This document shows, piece after piece, positions 10,184 to 20,209 of a stretch of 64,000 bases of DNA. Position numbers and translations under genes: made by a program. The DNA lies in the NCBI RefSeq assembly GCF_019802285.1, contig NZ_JAIEUJ010000003.1:1-64000 (forward strand). The letters are read 5' to 3'. How positions within the stretch are numbered: position 1 is the first letter of the stretch; the number at the start of each line of letters is the position of its first letter. Origin of the DNA: Novilysobacter antarcticus. GTDB taxonomy: Bacteria > Pseudomonadota > Gammaproteobacteria > Xanthomonadales > Xanthomonadaceae. Under the pieces are notes generated by a model. The model ran no database searches and was not told the DNA's origin. It worked only from the letters and a program-made list of their open reading frames with translations.

Positions 10184-11590
10184 CTAGCGCAGCGGCGGCC
10201 GCTCCTGAAGCGCGGCCAGAAAGCGGCGCGGCGCATTGTCGAAACCGCCATTGGACATGAACAAGACATGGTCACCGGGCCGCACTTGCGCGACGAGATC
10301 GGCCACCAGCCTCTCGACATCCGGCGCCGTGCTGCCTTCACCACGCAGCCCCGCGACCACCGCACCCGCGTCCCAGGCCAACTCCGGGCGATGCAGGAAC
10401 ACGACGGCATCCGCCTGGGCCAGCGAAGGCGCCAGTGCATCGGCATGCGCACCCAGCCGCATCGAATTGCTGCGCGGCTCCAGCGCCGCCACGATGCGGG
10501 CGTCACCGACCCTGGCGCGCAGGCCGGCCAGGGTGGTCGCGATGGCAGTGGGGTGGTGGGCGAAATCGTCGTGGACTGTGATGCCGGCGTACTCGCCAAC
10601 CCGTTCCATCCGCCGTTTGACGCTGTTGAACCCGGCCAGCGCGCCGAGCACTCCGGGCAGGTCGACGCCAACCCGGTGCGCGGTCGCCAGGGCCGCCAAC
10701 GCGTTCATGACGTTGTGCCGGCCCAGCAACGGCCACGTCACTTCGCCCACCTCCACGCCGTCGTGGATGACGACGAATCGGCTGCCATCGTTGGCCAGCA
10801 GTCGGGCGGTCCAGTTGAACGCAAACGCCGGCGACACCGGAGCGATCGCCCCCGCGGCATCCAGGCCGAAGGTCTGCACCGGCGTCCAGCAACCCATCGC
10901 CAGCACTTCGGCCAGATGCGCGTCCTCGCCGTTGACAACCAGGCAGCCGCGGCGCGGCACCGTTCGCACGAGATGGTGGAACTGGCGTTGGATCGCGGCC
11001 ACGTCGGGGAAAATGTCGGCGTGGTCGAACTCCAGATTGTTGAGGATCGCGACCAGCGGGCGATAATGGACGAACTTGCTGCGCTTGTCGAAGAAGGCGG
11101 TGTCGTATTCGTCCGCTTCGACCACGAACTCACGACCCGTGCCCACCCGCGCCGACACCCCGAAGTCCTCGGCCACACCGCCGATCAGAAAGCCCGGCCC
11201 TCGTCCCGCGGCCTCCAGCAGCCACATGAGGATCGATGTCGTGGTGGTCTTGCCGTGAGTGCCAGCGACGGCCAGAACGTCCCGCCCCGGCAGCACGTTC
11301 TCTGCCAGCCACTGCGCGCCGGAGGTGTAGTCGCGGCCGTCATCGAGCACCTGCTCGACCGCCGGATTGCCCCTCGACAGCGCGTTGCCAACCACGATCT
11401 GGGCGCAGTCATCGGAGATGTTGCGCGGCTCGTACCCTTGACGCAGCTCGATGCCCAGCGTTTCCAGCAGCGTGGACATCGGCGGATAGACCGCCTGGTC
11501 GCTGCCTTCCACCTGATGCCCCAACTCGCGGGCGAGCGTTGCCACGCCGCCCATGAACGTACCGGCGACGCCAAGGATATGCAGTTTCAT
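10184..11590 (-). CDS. mpl: UDP-MurNAc:L-Ala-gamma-D-Glu-meso-DAP ligase
   Basis: A 468-residue Mur-ligase-fold enzyme that reattaches the recycled tripeptide L-Ala-gamma-D-Glu-meso-DAP to UDP-MurNAc, feeding peptidoglycan recycling. Seen: the N-terminal HILGVAGTFMGG dinucleotide-like motif of the UDP-binding domain, the ATP loop AGTHGKTTTT (109-118), the ILNNLEFDHADIF segment typical of Mpl rather than MurC, NGEDAHL, GRHNVMNALAA and the late VHDDFAHHPTAI motif. The start codon at 11590 is ATG, only 7 bp after the adk stop, so translation is likely coupled. Length is normal for Mpl. Confidence 0.95.
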   Translation of the reverse strand: MKLHILGVAGTFMGGVATLARELGHQVEGSDQAVYPPMSTLLETLGIELRQGYEPRNISDDCAQIVVGNALSRGNPAVEQVLDDGRDYTSGAQWLAENVLPGRDVLAVAGTHGKTTTTSILMWLLEAAGRGPGFLIGGVAEDFGVSARVGTGREFVVEADEYDTAFFDKRSKFVHYRPLVAILNNLEFDHADIFPDVAAIQRQFHHLVRTVPRRGCLVVNGEDAHLAEVLAMGCWTPVQTFGLDAAGAIAPVSPAFAFNWTARLLANDGSRFVVIHDGVEVGEVTWPLLGRHNVMNALAALATAHRVGVDLPGVLGALAGFNSVKRRMERVGEYAGITVHDDFAHHPTAIATTLAGLRARVGDARIVAALEPRSNSMRLGAHADALAPSLAQADAVVFLHRPELAWDAGAVVAGLRGEGSTAPDVERLVADLVAQVRPGDHVLFMSNGGFDNAPRRFLAALQERPPLR

Positions 11591-11597
11591 CGCGCGA

Positions 11598-12176
11598 TCA
11601 GCCGACCTCGGGCACCGGTTTCAACGCCGAGACGATCCGTGCGAACACCTCGTCCAGCGAGCCGACGCCATCGACGACGCTGAGCTTGCCGCGCTGGCGG
11701 AAGAAGTCCACGACCGGCTCGGTCTGGTCCGAGTACACCTTCAGGCGCGTGCGGACCGACTCGGGGGTGTCGTCGGCGCGGCCTTCGGCCTTGGCGCGTC
11801 CGGCGATACGCTCCACCAGCAGCTCGGAGGGTACGTCCAGCTGCACGGCGGCGTCCATCGGCTGTCCGATGCGCTCCAGCAGTGCGGTCAGCGCATCGGC
11901 CTGGGCCAGGTTGCGCGGATAGCCGTCCAGGATGAAGCCGCCCTTGGTGTCCTGCTGGGAGAAACGGTTTTCCAGCATGCCGAGCAAGATCTCGTCAGAG
12001 ACCAGCTCGCCACGGGCCATCACTTCCCTGGCCTCGATGCCCAGCTTGCTTTCCGCAGCCACCTCGGCGCGCAACAGGTCGCCGGTGGAAATGTGCGGGA
12101 CCTGCAGGTGTTCCTTGAGGCGCACGGCCTGGGTGCCCTTGCCGGAACCGGGGGGGCCGAGAAGTACCAATCGCAT
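11598..12176 (-). CDS. adk: Adenylate kinase
   Basis: A 192-residue adenylate kinase (ATP + AMP to 2 ADP). The P-loop GPPGSGKGT (7-15) is followed by the AMP-binding ISTGDLLRAE and GYPRNLAQAD segments. It is the short form: between the last two helices the LID is only a short stretch (GRADDTPESVRTRL), not the zinc-bearing insert of long Adk. The start at 12176 has AGGAGA seven bases upstream, a clear ribosome binding site; the frame remains open 54 nt further but that extension is unlikely. It is the first gene of adk-mpl-LON and divergent from the PPi-phosphofructokinase gene with a 161 bp shared upstream region. Confidence 0.96.
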   Translation of the reverse strand: MRLVLLGPPGSGKGTQAVRLKEHLQVPHISTGDLLRAEVAAESKLGIEAREVMARGELVSDEILLGMLENRFSQQDTKGGFILDGYPRNLAQADALTALLERIGQPMDAAVQLDVPSELLVERIAGRAKAEGRADDTPESVRTRLKVYSDQTEPVVDFFRQRGKLSVVDGVGSLDEVFARIVSALKPVPEVG

Positions 12177-12337
12177 CGCTGTCTCCTGTGTCTGAATATG
12201 GCGCTGGCCAGGCGTGTGTACCTGTGCCATACGGGGCCGGCGCTACACTCGCAGCAGCCTCTCAACCAGCCCGGGCAAACGGCAATCAGCTTAACGCATC
12301 CTTGCCGGCCGCCGGCGTTCATATTTCTGGAATCCCC

Positions 12338-13594
12338 ATGTCTACTGGAACACTGCTGTACGCCCAGTCGGGTGGCGTCACTGCCGTTATCAATGCCACT
12401 GCCTCGGCGGTCATCCAGACCGCGCGCAAGCGCAAGGTCAAGGTGCTGGCCGCGCGCGACGGCATCCTTGGGGTGTTGCGCGAGGAGCTCATTGACACTT
12501 CCAAGGAGTCGATTGCCGACATCCGCGCCCTCGCCCACACCCCCGGCGGCGCGTTTGGTTCGTGCCGACTCAAACTCAAGTCGCTGGAGGAGGACCGTTC
12601 CAAGTACGAGCGATTGCTCGAGGTCTTCCGCGCCCACAACGTGCGCTGGTTCCTCTACAACGGCGGCAACGATTCGGCGGACACCGCATTGAAGGTGTCC
12701 AGCCTGGCCGCCGAGTACGACTACCCGCTGCACTGCATCGGGGTGCCCAAGACCATCGACAACGACCTGGCGCTGACCGACTGCAGCCCGGGCTTCGGAT
12801 CGGCAGCGAAGTACACCGCGGTGTCGGTGCGCGAGGCGACGCTGGACGTCGCGGCGATGGCCGAGACCTCCACCAAGGTCTTCATCTACGAGGCGATGGG
12901 GCGCCACGCCGGCTGGCTGGCCGCCTCGGCCGGGCTCGCCGGCGAAGGTCCCAACCAGGCACCCCACCTGATCCTGTTGCCGGAACGGACCTTTGATGAG
13001 GCAGATTTCCTGGCCAGGGTGAAAGCCACGGTCGAGCGCGTCGGCTATTGCGTCGTGGTTGCCAGCGAAGGCATCCGCAATGCCGATGGCGCGTTCATCG
13101 CCGACGCGGGCGGGCGCACCGACTCGTTCGGGCACAAGCAGCTGGGCGGCGTCGCCTCGCACCTGGCTGGTCGCGTGCAGGACACGCTGGGCTACAAGGT
13201 CCACTGGGCGCTGCCGGATTACCTGCAGCGTTCGGCCCGCCACCTTGCGTCCAGAACCGACCTGGAGCACGCGCAGGCCGTCGGCGCCGCCGCGGTGGAG
13301 TACGCGCTGGATGGAATGAACGCGATGATGCCCGTGATCGTTCGCACCGGCGATGCACCCTACGGGTGGAAAGTCGAAGCCGCCCCGCTGTCGAAAATCG
13401 CCAACAAGGAGAAAACCCTCCCTGCCGGCTTCATCCGCCGCGATGGCTATGGCATCACCGACAAGGCGCGAGCCTATCTGGGTCCCTTGATCCGTGGCGA
13501 AGCGCCGCCGCCGTACGGCACGGACGGGCTACCCGAATACGTCACGCTGAAAAATGTGGCCGTACCCGCACGGCTTGCGCCCTGGCACGAATAA
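12338..13594 (+). CDS. pfp: Pyrophosphate-dependent 6-phosphofructokinase
   Basis: A 418-residue phosphofructokinase of the PPi-using group, which reversibly phosphorylates fructose 6-phosphate with pyrophosphate. The two residues that separate PPi from ATP enzymes both point to PPi: GGNDS (109-113) has Asp112 where ATP enzymes have Gly, and GVPKTIDND (135-143) has Lys138. Other family segments are YAQSGGVTAVIN, the MGRHAGWLAA substrate loop and PERTF. The start ATG lies after a weak GGAA site; a long in-frame open stretch upstream is the divergent promoter region. It is followed by the H+-translocating pyrophosphatase gene (75 bp), so both pyrophosphate enzymes probably form one unit. Confidence 0.95.
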   Translation: MSTGTLLYAQSGGVTAVINATASAVIQTARKRKVKVLAARDGILGVLREELIDTSKESIADIRALAHTPGGAFGSCRLKLKSLEEDRSKYERLLEVFRAHNVRWFLYNGGNDSADTALKVSSLAAEYDYPLHCIGVPKTIDNDLALTDCSPGFGSAAKYTAVSVREATLDVAAMAETSTKVFIYEAMGRHAGWLAASAGLAGEGPNQAPHLILLPERTFDEADFLARVKATVERVGYCVVVASEGIRNADGAFIADAGGRTDSFGHKQLGGVASHLAGRVQDTLGYKVHWALPDYLQRSARHLASRTDLEHAQAVGAAAVEYALDGMNAMMPVIVRTGDAPYGWKVEAAPLSKIANKEKTLPAGFIRRDGYGITDKARAYLGPLIRGEAPPPYGTDGLPEYVTLKNVAVPARLAPWHE

Positions 13595-13669
13595 CGGATT
13601 TCACGCTGTGCCATAGTCGCCGGGCAATCGGAAATTCCACGTCGTCCACTTCTATCTGGGGAGAGGTTC

Positions 13670-15697
<2,028 letters not shown>

Positions 15698-15730
15698 TCG
15701 ACAGGCGCCCGTCACGGTGACCGGAGTAAA

Positions 15731-15759
15731 AAAAGCCCCGCTTCGGCGGGGCTTTTTAT
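15731..15759 (+). terminator. Rho-independent terminator after hppA
   Basis: A perfect 7-bp GC stem (GCCCCGC / GCGGGGC, 15735-15741 and 15746-15752) with a UUCG tetraloop, followed by five T. It begins 37 bp after the hppA stop. The A-run on its left would let it also work for the convergent lipoprotein gene. Confidence 0.92.
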
Positions 15760-15792
15760 TGCACGGCCTTCACAGGCCTGCGGCGCAAACGG

Positions 15793-16527
15793 TCAGGGGG
15801 TCGAATCCGCAAACACGCCACGATCCAGATCGAACCACGCGGTGCACACGCGTTGCTGGCTCTCCACCACCGCAAACGAAGCCCGCCAGAGGTCAACCCC
15901 GTCCACCTTCTCGCCCGCGCTGAAGTCGTCGTCGGTAAAAGGCGCCACGCCCACGCACCAGCGCAGCCGGTCGCCCTCAAGCGACACCGGCAGCGCGAAC
16001 TCGAAGCTGCCTTCCACACTGGCTCCTGGGGCCAGCTTGGCCGCCAGCGGCGTTGGCGGCGAGGTTGGCGCCGGAGTTGGCAACGGCAAGGCCTCATGAC
16101 TGAGCGTCACCCCGCCCTCCTCGTCCACCGCGAAGAACGGCGCCGGCACCGCACCCGCGGCGTGCTGCCGCGACAGCACGGCGTGACGGTCGCCGCGATC
16201 AAACACCGCCACCGCTTCATCGCTGGCATTGTCGATCCGGTACGCCACCTTCAACAACCGCTTGGAGGGCGAATAGTCGAAGGTCGCTTTCACGGCCGCG
16301 AGGGTTCCGGTGGCTTCGGTAGTGACAGCGCGGCTTGTGGACATTGAATCAGGCTCCGGAACGCTCGGGGACGGGTCGGCCGCACCGGCCTGTTGGGTCG
16401 GTCCGGCAACACCCGATACTGCCGGCGCCGCTGGGGAGGCACAACCCGTTGCCAATACGACCATTGCGGCGAGAGCCGCCGCAATGGTCGAACGTGGCAC
16501 GGGTCGGCCGTTACGAAGATTAGTCAT
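15793..16527 (-). CDS. Hypothetical lipoprotein
   Basis: A 244-residue protein of no family I recognise. It has a basic N-terminus, a hydrophobic stretch and a lipobox (VLATGC, about residues 24-29), so it is predicted to be lipidated and exported. After the signal comes a low-complexity Ala/Pro/Ser linker of about 30 residues, then a beta-rich domain. That domain includes YSPSKRLLKVAYRID, a Pro-rich insert (LPTPAPTSPPTP) and a C-terminal part with two cysteines (RWCVG, QRVCTAWFD) that might form a disulphide. It is convergent with hppA across the terminator. The M91 metallopeptidase gene ends 24 bp upstream of its start on the same strand, so the two may be co-transcribed. Confidence 0.75.
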   Translation of the reverse strand: MTNLRNGRPVPRSTIAAALAAMVVLATGCASPAAPAVSGVAGPTQQAGAADPSPSVPEPDSMSTSRAVTTEATGTLAAVKATFDYSPSKRLLKVAYRIDNASDEAVAVFDRGDRHAVLSRQHAAGAVPAPFFAVDEEGGVTLSHEALPLPTPAPTSPPTPLAAKLAPGASVEGSFEFALPVSLEGDRLRWCVGVAPFTDDDFSAGEKVDGVDLWRASFAVVESQQRVCTAWFDLDRGVFADSTP

Positions 16528-16551
16528 GCAGACTCCGCGTTTGGCCCGATC

Positions 16552-18090
16552 TTACAGGGTGTAATTCGGCCGGTCCGGCAAGCCGAGCTCCTCGCGGAAA
16601 CCGTTCTCGGTGAGATGGTCGGGGTTGGCAGTGGTGGGCGGCGTGGACGGATCGCCGTCAAAGTCGAAGGCGGGAGCGCTCGTCTCCAGGCCAACCGCCT
16701 GCCGCTCGGCGTTCGGCACGCTGCCCGAATCCGGTCCTTCACCGCGGTAGATGCCGGGCTGGAACGTACCGTTGACGCCGTTATAGGCGTGCGACATCTC
16801 GTGGTAGAGCACGCCGATCGGGGTCGGGAACGCGTCCATGTGGAAGCTTGGGTTGTAGCTGATGGTCACGTCACCGCCCGCTCCCGGGCGACCGTTGACG
16901 ATGTCCGCATCGCGGCTGAAGGTCTGGGCGTAGCCGTTCTGCTCGTTGGCGAGCTCCCGGATGGTCACGACGTTGCCCTTCTTCTCGGCCGCTGCGTCGA
17001 ACTCCGCCAGCATCTTCTGGCCGACCGGCGATGCCCGCAGCATGTCCAGCTCGGCACCTATGCGCTGGGTGAAGGCATCCGAGCCCTCGACCTTGATGCT
17101 CTGGCCCAGCGAGGGATCGATCTCAACGTTCACCACGGTGTCGTTGGCTGCGGTGGCTGAATTGATCAGGTCACCGACCGATTGCGCGTGGATGACATTG
17201 TTGCCACCTGCGGTGTCGACGCGATTGCTGCCGGATCCGGTGTAGATCACGTCATTACCGGTGCCGCTGCGGATCACGTCGTCGCCGCGTCCACCGGAGA
17301 TGATGTTGTTGCCGTTGCCTCCCTGGATGACGTCGTTGCCCGCGCCACCTTCGATGAAGTTGTCGCCGGCTCCGCCGTGGATGGTGTCATCACCATCACC
17401 GCCGTGAATGACGTCCACCGCGCCGCCGCCGTGAATGGTGTCATTACCGCTGTTGCCAAAGACGTCGTTGCGCCCCCCGGTGGTGATGATCGTGTCGTCA
17501 CCGGCGCCGCCGTCGATGCGGTCATCGCCGGCGCCGGTCTGGATGAAGTCGTTGCCATCGCCGCCGTCGACCACGATGTTGACCTTGACGTTGGGCGCGA
17601 CGCAGATCACGTCATCACCGGCGCCGGCGCGGATGGTCAGCTCCTGGCTTTCGCCCAGGCGCATCTCGTACTGCTCGCCGTTGACCGAGACATCCAGCGT
17701 GCCATCGTCGCGCTGACCGACATTGATCCGGTCATCGCCCGCGCCGGTGGTCAGCACCAGCTGATCGCTGCTGACGTAGGTGCGGCCGTAGCCGGCATCG
17801 GCCATGGTCTGCTCGCGGGTGATGTCGACCTGCTCACCCTTGTGGATCTCGGCACGCTCGACGGTCTTGCCGTCCGGGGTGCTGTCCGGTGGCAGCGGCT
17901 TGCCGCGCGAGCTGCCCTGGATCTCCACCGCGTCAGCTGCCTTGCCGCTTCCCTCACCGACAGGATCTGCTGTGGAGATGCAGGTCAGCGGCGCGGATTC
18001 ACGCTCGGCCGGATTGTTCCAATAATCGTTCGCCTGCAGGCGCGGATCGGCGTGGGACTGGGTGGCGGACAGGTTGAGCGACAGGGACAT
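16552..18090 (-). CDS. M91-family zinc metallopeptidase with RTX-like repeats
   Basis: A 512-residue protein in three parts. Residues 1 to about 110 are polar, with no signal peptide. About 115-320 is a run of glycine/aspartate repeats of the GGxGxDxI type (GAGDDRIDGG, GDGDDTIHGG and GAGNDVIQGG, with others), the RTX calcium-binding beta-roll pattern. About 340-512 is a metallopeptidase domain with HEMSH (H430, E431, H434) inside LYHEMSHAYNG, and a downstream NAERQAVGLE that probably gives the third ligand. This resembles M91/NleD effector peptidases. The lack of a signal peptide plus RTX repeats suggests type I-like or other non-classical export. MSLSLNLSA at 18090 is the chosen start. No transporter genes are adjacent. 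Family call good, target unknown. Confidence 0.82.
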   Translation of the reverse strand: MSLSLNLSATQSHADPRLQANDYWNNPAERESAPLTCISTADPVGEGSGKAADAVEIQGSSRGKPLPPDSTPDGKTVERAEIHKGEQVDITREQTMADAGYGRTYVSSDQLVLTTGAGDDRINVGQRDDGTLDVSVNGEQYEMRLGESQELTIRAGAGDDVICVAPNVKVNIVVDGGDGNDFIQTGAGDDRIDGGAGDDTIITTGGRNDVFGNSGNDTIHGGGAVDVIHGGDGDDTIHGGAGDNFIEGGAGNDVIQGGNGNNIISGGRGDDVIRSGTGNDVIYTGSGSNRVDTAGGNNVIHAQSVGDLINSATAANDTVVNVEIDPSLGQSIKVEGSDAFTQRIGAELDMLRASPVGQKMLAEFDAAAEKKGNVVTIRELANEQNGYAQTFSRDADIVNGRPGAGGDVTISYNPSFHMDAFPTPIGVLYHEMSHAYNGVNGTFQPGIYRGEGPDSGSVPNAERQAVGLETSAPAFDFDGDPSTPPTTANPDHLTENGFREELGLPDRPNYTL

Positions 18091-18298
18091 GACAGGTACC
18101 GGTTCAGTGGACTTGCCATATAGATACGCACTGGTACGGACGGCGCCAAGCTGGGGCATACCCGAGGGCGGCCCACGCAACGTGCTAGAACCATCCACAT
18201 CAGGGGCAACTCGCAGCTTGCTGCATCGCAGCAGTGGGAGGGGTAAAATGATCGGCTTTCCCGGCGTCGCTGATGACGCCCTACATCCTGGAGCAATC

Positions 18299-18850
18299 AT
18301 GGGTCTGGACCACGTCACCACCGGCGACAATCCACCGGAAGAAATCAACGTCATCATCGAGATCCCGAAGGATGCCGAGCCGGTGAAGTACGAGGTCGAC
18401 AAGGAGTCGGGAGCGATCTTCGTCGACCGCATCCTGTCCACGCCGATGCGCTACCCATGCAATTACGGCTACGTGCCCCACACCCTGTGCGGCGACGGTG
18501 ACCCCGCCGACGTGATGGTGATCCTGCCGCTGCCGCTGATCCCCGGTTCGGTCATCCGCTGCCGCCCGGTTGGCGTGCTGAACATGAGCGACGAGGCCGG
18601 CAAGGACGAGAAGATCCTCGCGGTACCGGTCGCCAAGGTGTTCGCCGGCTACGGGCACATCCACGACATCGACCAGGTGAGCCCGCACTGGTGCGAGCGC
18701 ATCGGCCACTTCTTCGAGCACTACAAGGACCTGGAGAAGGACAAGTGGGTCAAGCTGGACGGCTGGGGCAATGCCGCCGAGGCCAAGGCCGTGCTGGTGG
18801 ATGCAATGAAGCGTCACGAGGCGGACGTTGCGGCGAACGCGGCAATCTGA
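18299..18850 (+). CDS. ppa: Inorganic pyrophosphatase (soluble)
   Basis: A 183-residue family I inorganic pyrophosphatase of the cytoplasm, hydrolysing PPi to phosphate. Diagnostic segments: IEIPKDAEPVKYEVDK with substrate-binding lysines, RYPCNYGYVPHT, the metal-binding CGDGDPADVMV (D-x-D-P-x-D), and KDEKILAVPV. The GGAG preceding the ATG at 18299 by a few bases is a good ribosome binding site; the upstream open frame is discarded. It is divergent from the M91 gene and convergent with the TPR-oxygenase gene. With PPi-PFK and the H+-PPase 3-6 kb away, three PPi-using enzymes cluster here, and this one would compete with the two energy-saving ones for PPi. Confidence 0.96.
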   Translation: MGLDHVTTGDNPPEEINVIIEIPKDAEPVKYEVDKESGAIFVDRILSTPMRYPCNYGYVPHTLCGDGDPADVMVILPLPLIPGSVIRCRPVGVLNMSDEAGKDEKILAVPVAKVFAGYGHIHDIDQVSPHWCERIGHFFEHYKDLEKDKWVKLDGWGNAAEAKAVLVDAMKRHEADVAANAAI

Positions 18851-18884
18851 CAAGCCGGAGGTATGATCTCGAACCGACCCCTGC

Positions 18885-20165
18885 TCAAGCTTCCGGGATA
18901 ACGTCAAAGGCCAGGCTTATGCGTGGCCGGGTCCCGGAATAAGGTGTGGTGTGGTGAAAGAAGTAGGAAGGAAAGCAGAGCAGTTGCCCGCTGGCCGGGC
19001 TGTGCACCAGTTCAAGAGGTTGCCCGTCCAATGACAGTCGCGTCGGCGGATGGCCAAAGATCAATTGGCCATCTCCTTGGTGTGTCGGATCGCCGGAGTC
19101 GATGTACACCACTCCGCTCATCCACCCGGCCGGGTGAATGTGCGAACTTTGACACCCTCCCTCACGCAAAACGGTACACCACGCTTGGATACGCCAGTGC
19201 TTCGGGATCCCGAGGATCCAGGGATGCTGCGACAGTCCAGCATCGCTCCCAAGCGCGTCCAGGCGACGTGCAACGAACGCTTCCAACCGAGCGAATACGG
19301 AATAGAACGGCGACTGGGGAGTCGAGTCCAACATCGGCGTTTGTCGACCGAAGCGTGTCGAACGTCCCGACGGCTCCCACTGCAGATCGGGATGGGCCAG
19401 CGCGGCCTCCCTTAGCGTGAAAAGATCGACAAGCTCAAACGCGTCACGATCCTCCGCCATCAATCGGCCATAATCCATCAACGCAGCCGCTTGATCATGC
19501 CGACCGGACTCATTTGCTGCCAAATAGAGCCCCGCCAACGCGCTCTGGTCCTCTGGCACAAGGCGCAGTGCCCTCTCAAAGCGGCGCGTCGCCTCGGTAA
19601 ATCGCCCGGATGATACCAGGCAGTATCCGAAATCTGTCAACGCCGCGGGGTCACTCCCGGTCATCGACTCCACCTCAGCATGCAGTCGCAAAGCGTCGTC
19701 CAAGCGTCCATCCCCACCCAGCGCGTTGGCTAGGCTGCGCATCAACTGGGGGAACTTCGGACGCAGGGTCAGCGCACGCTCAAGGAAGTCGACCGCTTTG
19801 CCATAGTTCTCGTCGCGCAGATGGATAATGCCCGTGTTGACGATTGCCTCCAAGTTATCGGGCACCAGTTCAATGACACGGGCGAATTCCGTAATCGCCG
19901 AGTCGGAGCGACCTGCGGCGCTGTAGGCCATCGCACGATTGAAAATGAGCGCTGGCGAATCCGGATTCCTTTCAAGCGCGGCGTCGAAGTTGGCAATGGC
20001 TTGTCCATACTGCTGCTTCCGAAGGTGCGCCAACCCAAGAAGTGCGTGTGCTTCGCCGCTGTCAATGGACCGGAGGGCGCTATCGTCCAGGATCTGGAAC
20101 ACCTGATCCACACTGCCCTCCTGCAGCGCCGCTCGCGCGTCCTCTATCACCGATATGCCAATCAT
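18885..20165 (-). CDS. TPR protein with C-terminal 2OG-Fe(II) oxygenase-like domain
   Basis: A 426-residue cytoplasmic protein. Residues about 1-235 are tetratricopeptide repeats (for example AHALLGLAHLRKQQYGQAI, with the ALERNP helix ends). Residues about 240-426 match the putative 2OG-Fe(II) oxygenase family found at the end of many TPR proteins (PF13759-like): RIQAWCTVLREGGCQSSHIHP, GWMSGVVYI, and the late FFHHTTPYSG followed by RISLAFDV. Histidines in SHIHP and FFHH could be iron ligands. It is the third gene of a run with an O-GlcNAc transferase and a methyltransferase (44 bp after the former), so a role in modifying a glycosylated protein is inferred, not shown. Base composition is less GC-rich than its neighbours. 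Confidence 0.82.
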   Translation of the reverse strand: MIGISVIEDARAALQEGSVDQVFQILDDSALRSIDSGEAHALLGLAHLRKQQYGQAIANFDAALERNPDSPALIFNRAMAYSAAGRSDSAITEFARVIELVPDNLEAIVNTGIIHLRDENYGKAVDFLERALTLRPKFPQLMRSLANALGGDGRLDDALRLHAEVESMTGSDPAALTDFGYCLVSSGRFTEATRRFERALRLVPEDQSALAGLYLAANESGRHDQAAALMDYGRLMAEDRDAFELVDLFTLREAALAHPDLQWEPSGRSTRFGRQTPMLDSTPQSPFYSVFARLEAFVARRLDALGSDAGLSQHPWILGIPKHWRIQAWCTVLREGGCQSSHIHPAGWMSGVVYIDSGDPTHQGDGQLIFGHPPTRLSLDGQPLELVHSPASGQLLCFPSYFFHHTTPYSGTRPRISLAFDVIPEA

Positions 20166-20209
20166 CGTCGAGCTCCAACAAAGTCAAGCATCACGCACAC
20201 TCATGGCCG

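Noticed and set aside
17170-17790. A near-periodic array of about 27 bp that could look like a CRISPR or tandem repeat
   Set aside because: It is the coding sequence of the RTX nonapeptide repeats; there are no spacers of constant repeats and no cas genes.
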